Shown piece after piece: positions 1 through 11,305 of a stretch of 64,000 nt of DNA (its first letter is position 1; each line of letters starts with the position of its first letter). The notes under the pieces are model-generated. The model searched no databases. It was not told the DNA's origin and was given only the letters and a program-made list of their open reading frames with translations. A program made the position numbers and the translations under genes. The DNA is from Akanthomyces muscarius (Eukaryota; Ascomycota; Sordariomycetes; Hypocreales; Cordycipitaceae), in contig NC_079244.1 of NCBI RefSeq assembly GCF_028009165.1, positions 1,240,001 through 1,304,000 of the forward strand, written 5' to 3'.

Positions 1-2388
1 AATTTAATCAAGTAACAACATTAACTAGAGATTGCTGCAGTTCCAACAATAATTCCAGAACGACACTGTAACGCACTGGTGTTCATTTTCTGAGTTGGCG
101 TGGTGAACTGCCACCATACCCTATAGGACTCATACGCAGCAGGCTGCGCGCCGTGACGGAATACACACAGATGGCTGTAATGGAAGAACTCCGCAATCGT
201 CATGACTACTCCATACAAAAGCACGGATCCGTCAGGAAACCTGATGGTCCCTGTACCCTGGTTTCTGGCAGCTTTGAAGGGCAGGGATGGGCAGGGGGGA
301 GACCCTGCAACTACAGGCATCCGGCCGGTAGGCGATTCGTTCAGTACCAGAAGTCTATTTTTATTGGTTATGCTTCGTTCTCTAACATTCCAGTTGGCAG
401 TACGGAGTACTAAGTGAGATTTAGTTCGGGAAGTGGATATTAGCAAGGTTACGTTTATTATAATTAGCGGCTGAGAGACCGAGGCTGCTGAAACATGCTG
501 CTAAGCGGCCCACGAGCGCATGCAGCAAGGGCCAGCCAGCTCGGATGAAACTGCTCATATTCAACCTCAGTATAGGTAGCCATGATGAGTCAATTGATCT
601 CTTGGAGGCTTAGATAGAAATAAGCCCGTGCTCAAGGGAGTGAAAAATGGACAGTTCAAGAAACTCGGCCTGCCCGCGACATCTCGGCCAGTGCGGCAGG
701 CGTTATTTCTCTCAAACCATGTGGCCTGAGCCCGGCGGGTTCGGACAGATTTCTCGCCAGCTCTCGCCGCATCAGGATGAACTCTCAGCCCTCACAGTTG
801 TCATGATCGTGCCGAGGCGTTACTCATTTTAAATTGTGTAATACGGGCTGTGCAGTCCGGATTTAAACTTTGCTAGTCCCCGGCCCTACGACGACGAGGC
901 GCTTCCATTCGACACATCGCGACTAGCTTGAACAGTAAACAGGAGAGTCGCCGACAACCCTCGCCCCAGGCGCTGGAACCAAGCACGGCAGCGTGACAAG
1001 TCTGTCCGGATTTGGCAAGCTCGGCTGCACCAGTCCCGCGCGGCCGTGAGGCGTTCAGCCAGCAAGGGAGGGCATTCACGGGGAAAGTGCGACAAGACGA
1101 CCGTCAAAGGACTGTAAACAGCGAGATCCCACCACTCAATGGATAGAAACTCGTCCAAATGACTTGTCACACTCGAATGATGTACGTCATGGAGCTGAAA
1201 TAATAGCTTCGGACGATATTTCTTGGCCTGCAGCTGCCCGGCCCTCGTCCGAGCCGTGATGATGCTTGCATAAGACTCTTCATCCAAAAGCCACAAAATC
1301 GGTTGTGGCACTCAAATGGCGTGTTGGCACGTTGTCACGCTGCCGAGGCTCATTCGGTTCTGGTAGTTCCAGCTTTCTGGTATGAGCGATTGAAGCGGAA
1401 GGCATTGTGCCGCAAATAGAAGGGAGGCTCTATCAGTAAGCCAGCTAGTCGTTGGGCCGGTAAGGTTGGCTTAGCGCCACGACGTGCCGTTTACGCGTTT
1501 TGGTGTGGTCTGCGATCTAGAACTCAGCTACCGGCCCTGCAACACTGCATTCGGACAAGGGGGCGGAACTGTTCCTGCATTGGCCTAATGCAAGGTCTAC
1601 ACGGGATGACATGTTCTGTGCACTTTAACCGAGATTGCCGTACATACCTTGAAAGGCGCGTAGAGTGCTTGGGAAAGAGGTGATATCAGAAAGTAGGCCC
1701 TTGTGCCTTGCTCGGGAGAGCATTCCTGCCCGAGGTTTCGAGCACATGGTAATGAAGTACACTAGGATCCCTGTCGCTTAGAATAGTAGAGTCTATCAGC
1801 AACTAACGTTAGTCTGGAGACACGCCAAGCCCAACTCACCGAGAGTAAGCTAGGTATAGCCTATACAGCACTGGAACTAAGATGCGTAATTTTCAAGAGT
1901 TAACTTTTCCTCCAGCCGTCCCATACCCCGCCATGTCATTTGCGGCACGTGCCCGCCGACTCCGTGTCGCCGGTACGAGGAGATGAGGTAGGTTTCCAGG
2001 TGGAGGTTGATCCTGTCGCTGTCAACAGGAAGCTCCGGGCCGGGGCAATCCCCACACAAGACATGCAGGGGGCCCACTGACTTTCGAGTCAACTACCAGT
2101 AGTGTGAAATCGTAGAGTGAGATGGCTTTTTTTTTCTGGGACGGGATATGCTGTGCCGTTTTACTTCAGCGTGGCGTTAACCTTTTACTTGCCCACCACA
2201 ACCACCGCACGAGAAGTTACCTGTCAACTGTATTGTCGGGCTTTGCCACGGCTAGCAACTCCACGATGCTCAGATATCACGTAAAAGTCAACAAGTGCAT
2301 CAGAATCGCGAGTGAGTGACGAGAATATTTGTTTGATTAAATAAAAATGAAGAAAAATGTAACGATAAAGTATTATTAGAGCGAAAAA
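1..2388. other. Gene-free stretch at left edge
   Basis: I see no supportable gene here. The longest open frames are about 141 codons on the minus strand, at 21-446 and 886-1311. Neither has a recognisable domain, signal peptide or splice structure. One copy of the recurrent motif GTACGGAGTA lies at 400-409, inside a longer quasi-palindrome at 399-411. Part of the stretch is presumably the 3' flank of the minus-strand GPI-protein gene. Confidence 0.6.
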
Positions 2389-3648
2389 TTAAACGGTGAA
2401 GAAAATAGAGGCGATAGCCAACACCAATGGCACACAGTAGATGCTCGTTGGCTGGTACCGCGGCGCGCTGCCGGTGACAGGAACTCCACCCGAACCGGAA
2501 GCAGTGGGCGACGTCGATCCAGACCCTGACTGAGATAAACCAGAGCCAGACCCGCTACCATTGCCATTGTTCGAACCGCCTCCCGAGCCATTGCCAGAGC
2601 CGGAACCAGATCCATTGCCAGAGCCAGAGCCATTGCCAGAGCCATTGCCTGAGCCATTGCCTGAGCCATTGCCTGAGCCATTGCCTGAGCCGGAGCCAGA
2701 GCCATTGCCTGAGCCGGAGCCAGAGCCATTGCCTGAGCCTGAGCCGGAGCCATTGCCAGAGCCGGAGCCATTGCCAGAGCCGGAGCCATTGCCAGAGCCG
2801 GAGCCATTGCCAGAGCCGGAACCAGATCCGTTGCTAGAGCCATTGCCATTGCCATTGCCTGAGCCATTGCCATTGCCTGAGCCATTGCCATTGCCTGAGC
2901 CGGAGCCATTGCCAGAGCCATTGCCAGAGCCAGAGCCTGAGCCAGAGCCTGAGCCTGAGCCTGAGCCAGAGCCATTGCCATTGCCTGAGCCAGAACCATT
3001 GCCATTGCTGCCGCCAGTGTTACCTCCAGTGTTACCACCGGTGTTACCACCAACGCTGCCACCGCCAGGTGTGATTCCAGTGTTGCCTCCAGGGTTATTA
3101 CCGCCAGGGTTGCTACCCCCAGGATTGTTACCCCCAGGATTATTGCCTCCGGGGCTGTTGCCGCCGGGATTGCTGCCTCCGGGGTTGTTGCCTCCGGGGT
3201 TGTTGCCTCCAGGATTGTTGCCTCCAGGATTGTTGCCTCCGGGGTTGTTGCCTCCGGGGTTGTTACCTCCAGGATTGTTGCCTCCAGGATTGTTGCCTCC
3301 GGGGTTGTTGCCTCCGGGGTTGTTACCTCCAGGATTGTTGCCTCCAGGATTGTTGCCTCCAGGATTGTTGCCTCCAGGATTGTTGCCTCCAGGATTGTTG
3401 CCTCCAGGATTGTTGCCTCCAGGATTGTTGCCTCCAGGATTGTTGCCTCCAGGATTGTTACCTCCAGGATTGTTACCTCCAGTGTTTGTCGGTACAGGAG
3501 CTCCAGTGACTGTTTTAGTAGGGAGTGTAGTCGTAGTTGTGACAGTTGAGAGGGTGACAGTCTCCGTTGTAGGACAGCCGTCGACAAGTGAGAGATACCC
3601 GGCGCTCAAAAGCAGCGAGAACGCCGCGGCAGTGGTTTGAACGCGCAT
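2389..3648 (-). CDS. GPI-anchored Gly/Asn/Pro-repeat cell-surface protein
   Basis: This 419-residue protein has no intron in my model. I start it at the ATG at 3648 because that gives a clear signal peptide ([20 protein letters not shown], cleavage near residue 23). The open frame continues upstream only as non-signal sequence. After a short Thr-rich segment there are about 26 tandem copies of the pentapeptide NNPGG, with a few [10 protein letters not shown] variants. These are encoded by a 15-nt minisatellite at roughly 3090-3480. A long Gly/Ser/Asn low-complexity tract follows. The C-terminus ends in a hydrophobic tail ([14 protein letters not shown]) after a Ser/Gly-rich stretch, which is the classic GPI-attachment layout. 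Cysteine is nearly absent. A cell-wall or adhesin-like structural role is inferred; no enzymatic domain is visible. The repeat number probably varies between strains. It is divergently transcribed from the neighbouring secreted-protein gene. Confidence 0.75.
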   Translation of the reverse strand: MRVQTTAAAFSLLLSAGYLSLVDGCPTTETVTLSTVTTTTTLPTKTVTGAPVPTNTGGNNPGGNNPGGNNPGGNNPGGNNPGGNNPGGNNPGGNNPGGNNPGGNNPGGNNPGGNNPGGNNPGGNNPGGNNPGGNNPGGNNPGGNNPGGNNPGGNNPGGSNPGGNSPGGNNPGGNNPGGSNPGGNNPGGNTGITPGGGSVGGNTGGNTGGNTGGSNGNGSGSGNGNGSGSGSGSGSGSGSGSGNGSGNGSGSGNGNGSGNGNGSGNGNGNGSSNGSGSGSGNGSGSGNGSGSGNGSGSGNGSGSGSGNGSGSGSGNGSGSGSGNGSGNGSGNGSGNGSGNGSGSGNGSGSGSGNGSGGGSNNGNGSGSGSGLSQSGSGSTSPTASGSGGVPVTGSAPRYQPTSIYCVPLVLAIASIFFTV

Positions 3649-3741
3649 AGCGACAGAAAAAATAGTGAAAGAACTTGGCAAGAGCAAGTGTGTTGGTGGA
3701 TGTAAGGTGAGGTATAGTGGAATGATGGGCTGCAATAAGAC

Positions 3742-3748
3742 TCTTATA
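3742..3748 (-). promoter_or_regulatory. TATA-like box of the GPI-protein gene
   Basis: The minus strand reads TATAAGA about 95 nt upstream of the chosen ATG. That is a plausible core promoter position for a fungal gene. It is an assignment by position and motif only. Confidence 0.4.
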
Positions 3749-4344
3749 CCGCGGGGGGGTTGCAACACTTGAGCCCTGTTACACAGTGAGTACTTGACTA
3801 GCTCGAGAGCCGGCGATAGCTGACTATAAGCCAATTCCTTCCAGCTTGTGTACAAAGCTAATTGAGTAAGCTCTTTGTGTTTTGAGTCGCTTGTGGATTG
3901 ATGTTGCTGTGGCTGTGGTCCAGAATCAGACGCCGTAGGACACTAGCAGGTGTGAGTGGGCTGGAGAGCAAAACGTGCAAACTCAATTGTGATGCTATTA
4001 TTGGGATATTGTCAATAAATATGATTACATCCAGCTATCTTATGGATATGAGCTGATTCTTTAGTCCAGTGGGCTGGTAGTCGGCGTTGTGGGTGAGTGG
4101 TTCTGGAACTCGCCTAGCACATCCGGCGAGCCTCAGGGAGGGCCTCGACTCGCGTCCCGTCTCGTTCAGTCGCCGGAATGAGACAAGCCGCGTCCAATTT
4201 TAAAAAGAACGAAGGTACCAGCTGAAGAAAGAGGCGTTAATGTTGCATTTTCGGCTTGAACTCAATTCAATTCGGCATTGTTACTGCCAAGGCCCAGGAC
4301 CAGCCTTGTGTACTCATGTTATAGCTGGGGCTGTCGTTGCGGAC

Positions 4345-4350
4345 TATAAA
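4345..4350 (+). promoter_or_regulatory. TATA box of the Cys-module protein gene
   Basis: TATAAA lies 115 nt upstream of the ATG at 4465, on the coding strand. It is called by sequence and position only. Confidence 0.45.
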
Positions 4351-4464
4351 CACTCGCACCGGCCAGTGACTAGGCTCATCTCATTTCGGTTCTTCATACG
4401 AAGAAGGCATATTCCATACTGAAGTCTCTTTGTATAACGTTCTTTCACTTCGACATTCGACATC

Positions 4465-7400
4465 ATGGTCCCCAAGGCATTGGGCCTCACTTTCCTCTCG
4501 GCGCTTCAGAAGCGTCAAGATGGACAGTGCCAAGATTACTGCCCTTTCGGCACCATGACTATTGACATTGCGCCAACTGAGATTGTTGTGCAACAGCCTA
4601 TCCGTGTCACTGGTTACTTTTCTACCAACGGGCCCATTACCCTCGCCCCCAATATTGTGGCTACGATAACTGGTGCACCAGGTGTCATTGACACTGTTGT
4701 CACATTTGACAGCACTGAGATTCAGAACAATACCATGTAAGCTTTCGCTGCTGAAGATTTGGAAAAGACATGTTCACTAATCATATGTCGTTCCCCAGTA
4801 CGGTTTGCCCTACCAGCCAGTCTACTGGCGGCGGTGGCACAACAACCACTGGCACTGGCAGCACGCCTACTTCAACAGATACCGGCAGCTCGACTGGTAC
4901 CGACAGTAGCACAGGCGGCAGCACCAATACTGGAAGCTCAACTGGGTCTACTACTGCATCCACTTCTGGCACTGGAAGCTCCACGGACACCTCTGCCACA
5001 TCTACTTCTGGCAGCACTAACACTGGCAGCTCAACAGATACTTCTGCCACATCCACGTCGAGTAGTACGGGCACTGGAAGCTCTACAGACAGTAGTGCTA
5101 CGTCAACCTCTGCCAGCACGGGTACTGGAAGCTCTACTGACACGACTGCCTCTTCTACATCTACTGATACGTCCAGCACTGGAAGCAGCACGGATACCTC
5201 ATCCACAGGCACTTCTTCTACTGGCAGCAGCACGGATACCTCGTCTACGGGCACTTCCTCGACGGGCACTTCCTCTACTGGCACTTCCTCTACGGACAGC
5301 AGCACCGACACTTCATCCTCCTCCAGCGCTGCTACCACCACCACCACCGACACCTCGTCCACTACCACCACCACCAGCTCCTCGTCCACCACGAGCTGCA
5401 CTTCGGCGCTTCCTTCTGTCTGCGCCAAAACCCTGCCGCAGGCGTGCCAGGCCCTCGGCGGCGCCAACGGCCTCGCCCTCACGCCCCTGATCCCGCTCTG
5501 CACCACCGCCCTCGGCGCCTTTGCCGGCGGCCAGGCCGCCGCGTGCCTGTCGGCCAACATTGGCGTCGGGACCAGCGGAGCCGGCCTCGTGGCCTGTCTC
5601 CAGGCGGCCATTCCCAACATCTGCATCACGGATCTCCCTGCGGCCTGCCTCGCCCTTGGCACCGACCCCGTGGGTCAGCTACCCCAGGATCTCATCTCCT
5701 GCACCGCGGCCCTCGGCCCGTTTGCCGTCGGCGCCGCCCTCGACTGTCTGAAGCAGACAATCGATAACCCCCTGGCCATCTTGACCTGTCTGCGAAGCTC
5801 GATTGGTCTCGGTGATCCCTCGACGGCCTGCTCAAGCACATCTGGAGGTGGTTCGACGAGTAGCACGCCGACCAGCACCACCTCGAGCGGTACCTCGTCG
5901 TCTACTGGTTCGACCACCACTGGCGCGAGCACTGATTCGAGCAGCAGCAGCAGCGGCACAACAACCAGCCCTGCCAGCAGTGACACTTCCAGCACCTCGA
6001 TCACTTCTTCTTCCACCACCACCAGCTCCTGTGTGCCTACTCCGCTCACGCCAGTCTGCGCTACGGACCTGGCAGCGCCGTGCACCGCCCTGGGCGACAC
6101 CAGCGGCCTCGCTCTGATCCCTCTCGTGCCCCTGTGCGCCGCCACTCTGGCCACGGTCGGCACTGCCCAGACCGCTGCCTGCTTGGCAGGGCAGATTGGT
6201 ATCTCGACCTCTGGTGCCAGCATCGTTGCGTGCCTCAGGGCGGCCATCACCAGCGTCTGCATCACGGGTCTGCCCCAGGCCTGTCTAGACATTCCGACCT
6301 CGTCTATCGTGCAGATTCCTGTCAAGGTCACGCAATGCACAACAGCTCTTGGTCCCTTCGCCATCGGCGCCGTCGCGCAGTGCCTCACCACCGCCGTCAC
6401 CGATCCCTTGAACGTGCTATCGTGCCTCCGCACCTCCATCGGCCTCGGGGACCCCAGCGGCGGATGTTCGTCTTCTACCACGGGTCCTACGTCGACCAGC
6501 GGAGACAGCAGCAGCAGCTCGTCCACCACCTCGGTCGCTACTACGCCGACATCCACCACGAGTAGTACCACCACTTCTAGCACCACATCCAGCACAACCT
6601 CCTCCACCACTTCTAGCACCTCGAGCGCCACGACGCCGACGTCCACAACGAGCAGCACTACCACTTCTAGCAGCTCGTCGACTACCACGACGACACCTCC
6701 TACGACCACCACTTCGTCGACGACAACCACCAGCTGTTCGACCACCAGCACCGGCCCTGCTCCGTCCGCATGCGTGACTGGTCTCCCAGCCGCTTGTAAC
6801 AACATTGGCAGCCTTACCGGGCCGGCCATCATTCCGTTCCTCGCGGGCTGCACTCTTGCCCTTGGACCCTTCGCCGCCGGCAACACACTGACCTGCCTGA
6901 GCCAGTCCGCCATTAAATTCAACACGGCCGGCTCCACCATTGTCACCTGCTTGACCAACTCTCTCAAGAGCCAGTGCATCACGGCGCTGCCCGGGGCCTG
7001 TACCAAGCTGCGCACCGAGACGGGCCTGGCGCTCGTCCCCGACGTCGCGCTCTGCGTCGCAGCCCTCGGCCCGTACGCCATCGGATCGACGCTGACCTGC
7101 CTCGCGACATCCCAAATCACCTCGAGCACGACGGGCGCCGGCATCATCGCCTGCCTGGAGACGGCTCTCGGTCTGCAGTCGTCTGCGCCGGGCGCTGGAG
7201 GCGGCGGCGGTGCCGCCTGCACTCCGGCGCCGACGCCCGGAACTTGCTCCGTGTCGTTCCCCAGCGCGTGCGCCGACATTGGATCCATCACCGGCCTCCA
7301 GCTGCTGGTCCAGATCCCGCTCTGCGTCACGGCACTTGGAGCCTTTGGCCTCGGTAATGCCGCGCAGTGTCTCGTCACGACCGGCATCTCGGTCAGCACG

Positions 7401-7646
7401 GCCGGCTCGGCCATTCTCACCTGCCTCACCACCGCGCTCAAGGCGCAGTGCCCCAAGGCACTGCCCGCTGCTTGCACGAATCTGGCCAAGGACTCGGTTC
7501 CCCAGCTGGTGGTGGACATTCCGCTGTGCACAGCAGCGCTCGGTCCTTACGCTGCCGGCAGCGCCCTGACGTGTCTGTCAACAAGCACTGGCAGTGGGCA
7601 GCAGATTGTCACTTGCCTGAACAATGCTTTGGGAATTATTGTATAA
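4465..7646 (+). CDS. Secreted Ser/Thr-rich protein with eight five-Cys modules
   Basis: There are two exons, 4465-4736 and 4799-7646. The 62-nt intron has a GTAAGC donor, a CTAAT branch site and a CCCCAG acceptor. The product is 1039 aa. The N-terminus has a short hydrophobic leader ending in Lys-Arg, a likely Kex2 site. A small unassigned domain of about 70 residues follows, then a mucin-like Ser/Thr tract to about residue 292. The rest holds four pairs of a roughly 60-residue module. The first two pairs are each followed by a further Ser/Thr linker, the third by a short Gly/Ala spacer. All eight modules share C-x7-C-x17-C-x14-C-x(13-17)-C, with LP.AC, PLC..ALG.FA.G and I..CL signatures. There is no GPI tail or membrane span at the C-terminus. 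I do not recognise a named domain. A secreted, O-glycosylated wall or matrix protein is inferred. Its neighbours on both sides are also secreted proteins. Confidence 0.85.
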
Positions 7647-8409
7647 TTTGTTCCGGATATTTATCCATATTTAATAGTTTCCTTCTTTTTAATTAATTTG
7701 CCACTTTTCTTCATCATCCTTGAGCTTATGATACATTTCCTGGACTCACTACTCTGTGTAAATTTCTTGTAGTGGCTTCGAAACCCTGGCCGAAGCCGTG
7801 GCGCTGGCTTTGTGCAATACAACCAAAATCTGGTTGCCGATAATGCCATGCTCACTGGAAAAAATGTCGGATATCAAGCATCTTCCTCTCCCTTGCCTTT
7901 CATGCTTCGACAAGACCGAGTTTCGCTGCTTGCGCAAGGTGAGCATGCCAACTATGCAACGGCAATAGAGCACCAAGTTAGGCGGGAAATGCACACAGAC
8001 GCGAACACAATCCTAATGAATGACTAGACTTCAGCTGTACCATGCAGTATTGCTAAAATCGCCGCCAAAACTGCCGTCAGCATTTTCACTTGACTTTTCA
8101 GCCGTCTCGGAGTTTCGCAAAGTAAAAACACGTATCTGGACTTCCCCGACGCGCCGCCTGCCACCTGCAGTATGCCTTCACTTTAGTGCTGCCGTTCCTG
8201 ATCGTGACCCAAGCCCAGGATCAGGCATGCTACGTAGTATCGCCGAGAGGATAGAATAAGGGGTGCTGAATGTGTATTGATGACTCCCCTAAAAGAACTT
8301 TCCACTAAAAAAGAAAGAGTCTCGGGAGACTCTCCCATTTTGTCGTTCCTAAATTCACTAGTACTGTGTCCCGAGGAATACTCAGGCAGCGATTTCGTCC
8401 TTTTCAGCA
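7647..8409. other. Intergenic, no gene seen
   Basis: This holds the 3' flank of the Cys-module gene (AT-rich, including TTTAATAG and TTTTTAATTAATTT) and the upstream region of the peroxidase gene. Short open frames here show no recognisable product. I see no TATA consensus close to the peroxidase start. Confidence 0.6.
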
Positions 8410-10327
8410 ATGCGAGTATCAACTGGAGCTCTGTCGCTGTTTGTCAGCTTCTGGTGGATGTTGTGCTGCCCAGTGGCAGTTGGACTCGAGGCTTATACCT
8501 GGCCGAATCGCCACATCGATCTCCTCGAGCACATGTTGTACGAGCACAGCGGCTATCATGTCAACTCGCCTGCCTCTTTCGTCGTTCCCTGTGGCACCGT
8601 TTCCTTTGGAGCAGGCAGAAATGGCCCAGCGGAATGGATCAGGACTGCCTACCATGACATGGCTAATGCCGATGTCCTGGCCGGCACGGGAGGAATTGAT
8701 GCCTCCATCGGCTTTGAGCTCGACAGGGACGAGAATCCTGGCAAAGGGTTCAACGAGACTTTATTCAACTTGCGCGATTTCATGACAGCACGGACCTCGA
8801 TGGCGGATCTAATTGCCATGGGTGCATTATTTGCCGCGGGCGGCTGCTCGGGGGGTAAAGTCTTGCTTCCATTTCGTGGTGGTCGAGTTGACGCGGTCGG
8901 CCCAGGCCTGAAAGGTGTCCCGCGGCCGGAGGAGACACTGGAGAGCCATGAGGCCGCTTTCGCGCGGCAGGGATTCAACCAGGAAGAGATGATTGGTCTC
9001 GTGGCTTGCGGTCATACCCTTGGAGGGGTTCATGGCGTTGACTTTCCAGAAATTGTGGATGTTTTCAACGATATAGTACGTTTCAGAAATGGAACAGAAT
9101 TCACTCGTCTAACAACGAACCAGGCGACTGATGACAATACGCAAACATTCGACAGCACCAATGAAGGTGAATCCTCATTTGACAATCAAGTGTAAGTCGT
9201 GTCGCATATCATCGAAGCAGACTGTCTAAGAAAAATACTAGTGCTCGCGATTTCATCTCAAACATCGGAAAAAATCCACTTGTGTTTGGCCACAATGTGA
9301 CTGCAAGGTCAGACGCTCGAATCTTCGATGCTGATGGCGGCAAGCTGATTGGAGAAATGGCTCAATCCAACGACCTTTTCTTGAACAAATGCCAAACCCT
9401 CCTAGAGAGAATGATCAATACCGTGCCAAGGGGAGTTACTCTAGGGGGTCCCATAGATATCATCCCCGTTAAGCCGTCCAGTCTCTATGCTACAGTCGGC
9501 ACTAGCCCTGGCAAGATGACCATCACCGGCCTCGTTCGAGTACGTGCTAGTCAATCAGTCCCCTCAAAATAACATTGAGGAAACTAACATAAGATCAGCT
9601 CATATCGCGAGAGAACTCGTGGGATGCAGACCCAGGCCGAAAGGTCAAGATACATCTGCGGCCTCGTTCTGGGGCGGCATGCTCAGATGTATCGCCTTGC
9701 ACCGTGGCTGAGGCGACAGAGTTCTCCTGGTCTCGAAGTCTGTACCACCAGGCTGGGTATCCCTACTTCAAGAAGTATAGATTCAGCCAGGAAATATCGG
9801 CAAAGCAAGGCATTTCCGCTTTCGACGTTGAAGTAGTAGACACGGCGGCGGATGGATCGATCACCACTACGATGCATAAAAATGGCGGCAATGGATTTCC
9901 TTTTGAGGATAAGATTCTAACACAGCCACAATTGACATGCAACGGGCAAAAGACATCCGGATTATTCAACCTGACGGTTGCAGTACGTGTCAATAACTAT
10001 TTCGCGGTCGTTTGCCACCACCACTGACGATGCGTCTTCTAGGTCCGAGAAGATGCCAGCTTGACGGCGCTAAAGGCCAAGTTCCAGCTTCCGCAGCCTC
10101 TTGATGCACTGGTACCAGTTATAACAACAAAGTCTACAGATTTAATGCGGATCGGCAGCATCAAGGACACAGGGTATACTCTGTTTCATGCGCAGTACCA
10201 CTTGCCAGTGGGCACTTACACCTTGACGTATGATTTGGTAGCATCAAACGCTACGAAGCAAGTTCAAAGCACCTTTAACGAGGTTCCAGAAATTAAGACA
10301 TGCCCAGAGAGCGATGGAATGGCTTGA
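8410..10327 (+). CDS. Secreted haem peroxidase (plant/fungal superfamily)
   Basis: There are four exons: 8410-9191, 9242-9539, 9599-9982 and 10043-10327. The introns are 50, 59 and 60 nt, with GTAAGT or GTACGT donors. The product is 582 aa. A signal peptide covers about residues 1-25. The peroxidase domain has the distal motif WIRTAYHDM (Arg78, His82) and the proximal-helix motif VACGHTLGG (His202 as the predicted haem ligand). Both are hallmarks of the plant/fungal/bacterial haem peroxidase superfamily. The catalytic domain lies in the first 300 residues or so. The C-terminal 250 residues contain no motif I recognise and look beta-rich. It should oxidise phenolic or other substrates with hydrogen peroxide outside the cell. 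The exact class (lignin-peroxidase-like or other) cannot be fixed by eye. It is the last gene before a long gene desert. Confidence 0.9.
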
Positions 10328-11278
10328 GCAGATTGCCTGACGGGCCCTTCGCTTCGCACCGGTGCATCTTGGGTGGCAGCATCACACATGCGCGCGGTCG
10401 CACAATTGAGAGAAAGTAAATAGTTTCGATCTAATGTAGACGATTATCGTCAGAAGTATGCTATGGGGTCTGCAGCGGACATCGAAACGCCAGCTGCCGG
10501 CAAAAGAATACCTAGGTTCTCCCAGCCTGTCACTCCGTGTCCCACACTTCCCGACGTACCATCAGTTCATCATATCCAGGACATTGTAATTATTGGAATA
10601 GTCAGAAGAGACTTATATTCTAGATCCCAAGAGAAGCAAAAAGAAGCAGTAGCTACGAAGCAAAACGCCCCCTGCATCAGCGGATCTCCCAAAAGAGCCC
10701 GACTGAGCTCCTACAGACAAGCACCAAGACATGAAAAGCAAGCATGGCTTGGCCACCCCTTTTTCTTCGACAACTTCGTACCTTGCATCGGCCTTGCGGG
10801 CTAGTAAGTTTGAAGAGGAGACTCGAGTGGACGTGTTGTCCCGTCTTGCAGCGGGGGGGAAGGGGGGAAACCGGCGACGGATGCCTCGCGGCCGCCGTGC
10901 ACAGTCAGTATCCATTTCCTTTCTCTTCTTTTTGGGGGCCTTTTCTTTTTGTATATTTAGTGATCTGCAAAATACATCTGCGACAGACTTGCTTCCACTT
11001 TGTCCAAAGGCGGGAGACCCGGAGGCGTCCACGGCCGCCAGGTACAAGAAAGCATATATGGATGACGAGGAGGCTGGCCTCTCGACCCTGTGCCGAAGAA
11101 GCAACCATAACTTACGCACTCCACAGAGGCCAGGCGTTGCACTTGGCTGCGTCCGTTATTCGTTTTGCGTATACGATTCTATCTCGCACATCAAGTGATA
11201 TATGACGAGACTGCTTGTAGATACGCCCAGTGCGTGGCACACTGTGAGGGGATGGAGTGTGCGTAAGAAGATGGGGAA

Positions 11279-11305
11279 GGGGGGGGGGGGGGGGGGGGGG
11301 GGGGG
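11279..11305 (+). repeat. Poly-G homopolymer run (27 G)
   Basis: An uninterrupted run of 27 guanines lies in non-coding DNA, flanked by GAAGAT.GGGAA and AGAAAA. Such runs are mutable and can form G-quadruplexes. The exact length may be affected by assembly or sequencing error. Confidence 0.9.

Larger units (their letters stand above)
3649..4464. other. Divergent promoter region with tRNA-like segment
   Basis: This 816-nt region separates two divergent secreted-protein genes. It has a TATA-like element for each side. In its middle, at about 4083-4165, is a segment with tRNA-gene-like internal boxes. There is an A-box-like TGGGTGAGTGG at 4090-4100 and a degenerate B-box-like GCCTCGACTCG at 4142-4152. 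Between them is a 6-bp hairpin (CTCGCC/GGCGAG). The acceptor arms do not pair convincingly, so I do not call a functional tRNA. Confidence 0.4.

Noticed and set aside
886..1311. 141-codon minus frame near the left edge
   Set aside because: No domain and no plausible exon partners. Not enough to call a gene.
3080..3490. Regular direct repeats suggestive of an array
   Set aside because: Not a CRISPR: the 15-nt units are contiguous, without spacers, and encode NNPGG in frame within a eukaryotic gene.
2561..3640. 359-codon Pro/Glu/Leu frame on the plus strand
   Set aside because: Antisense shadow of the GPI-protein repeats. The 15-nt unit keeps all frames open. It has no signal peptide or domain, while the minus frame has both a signal peptide and a GPI tail.
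5675..7531. 618-codon frame on the minus strand opposite the Cys-module gene
   Set aside because: Antisense shadow produced by GC-rich third positions and Ser/Thr codon repeats. It consists of Val/Glu-rich low complexity with no domain.
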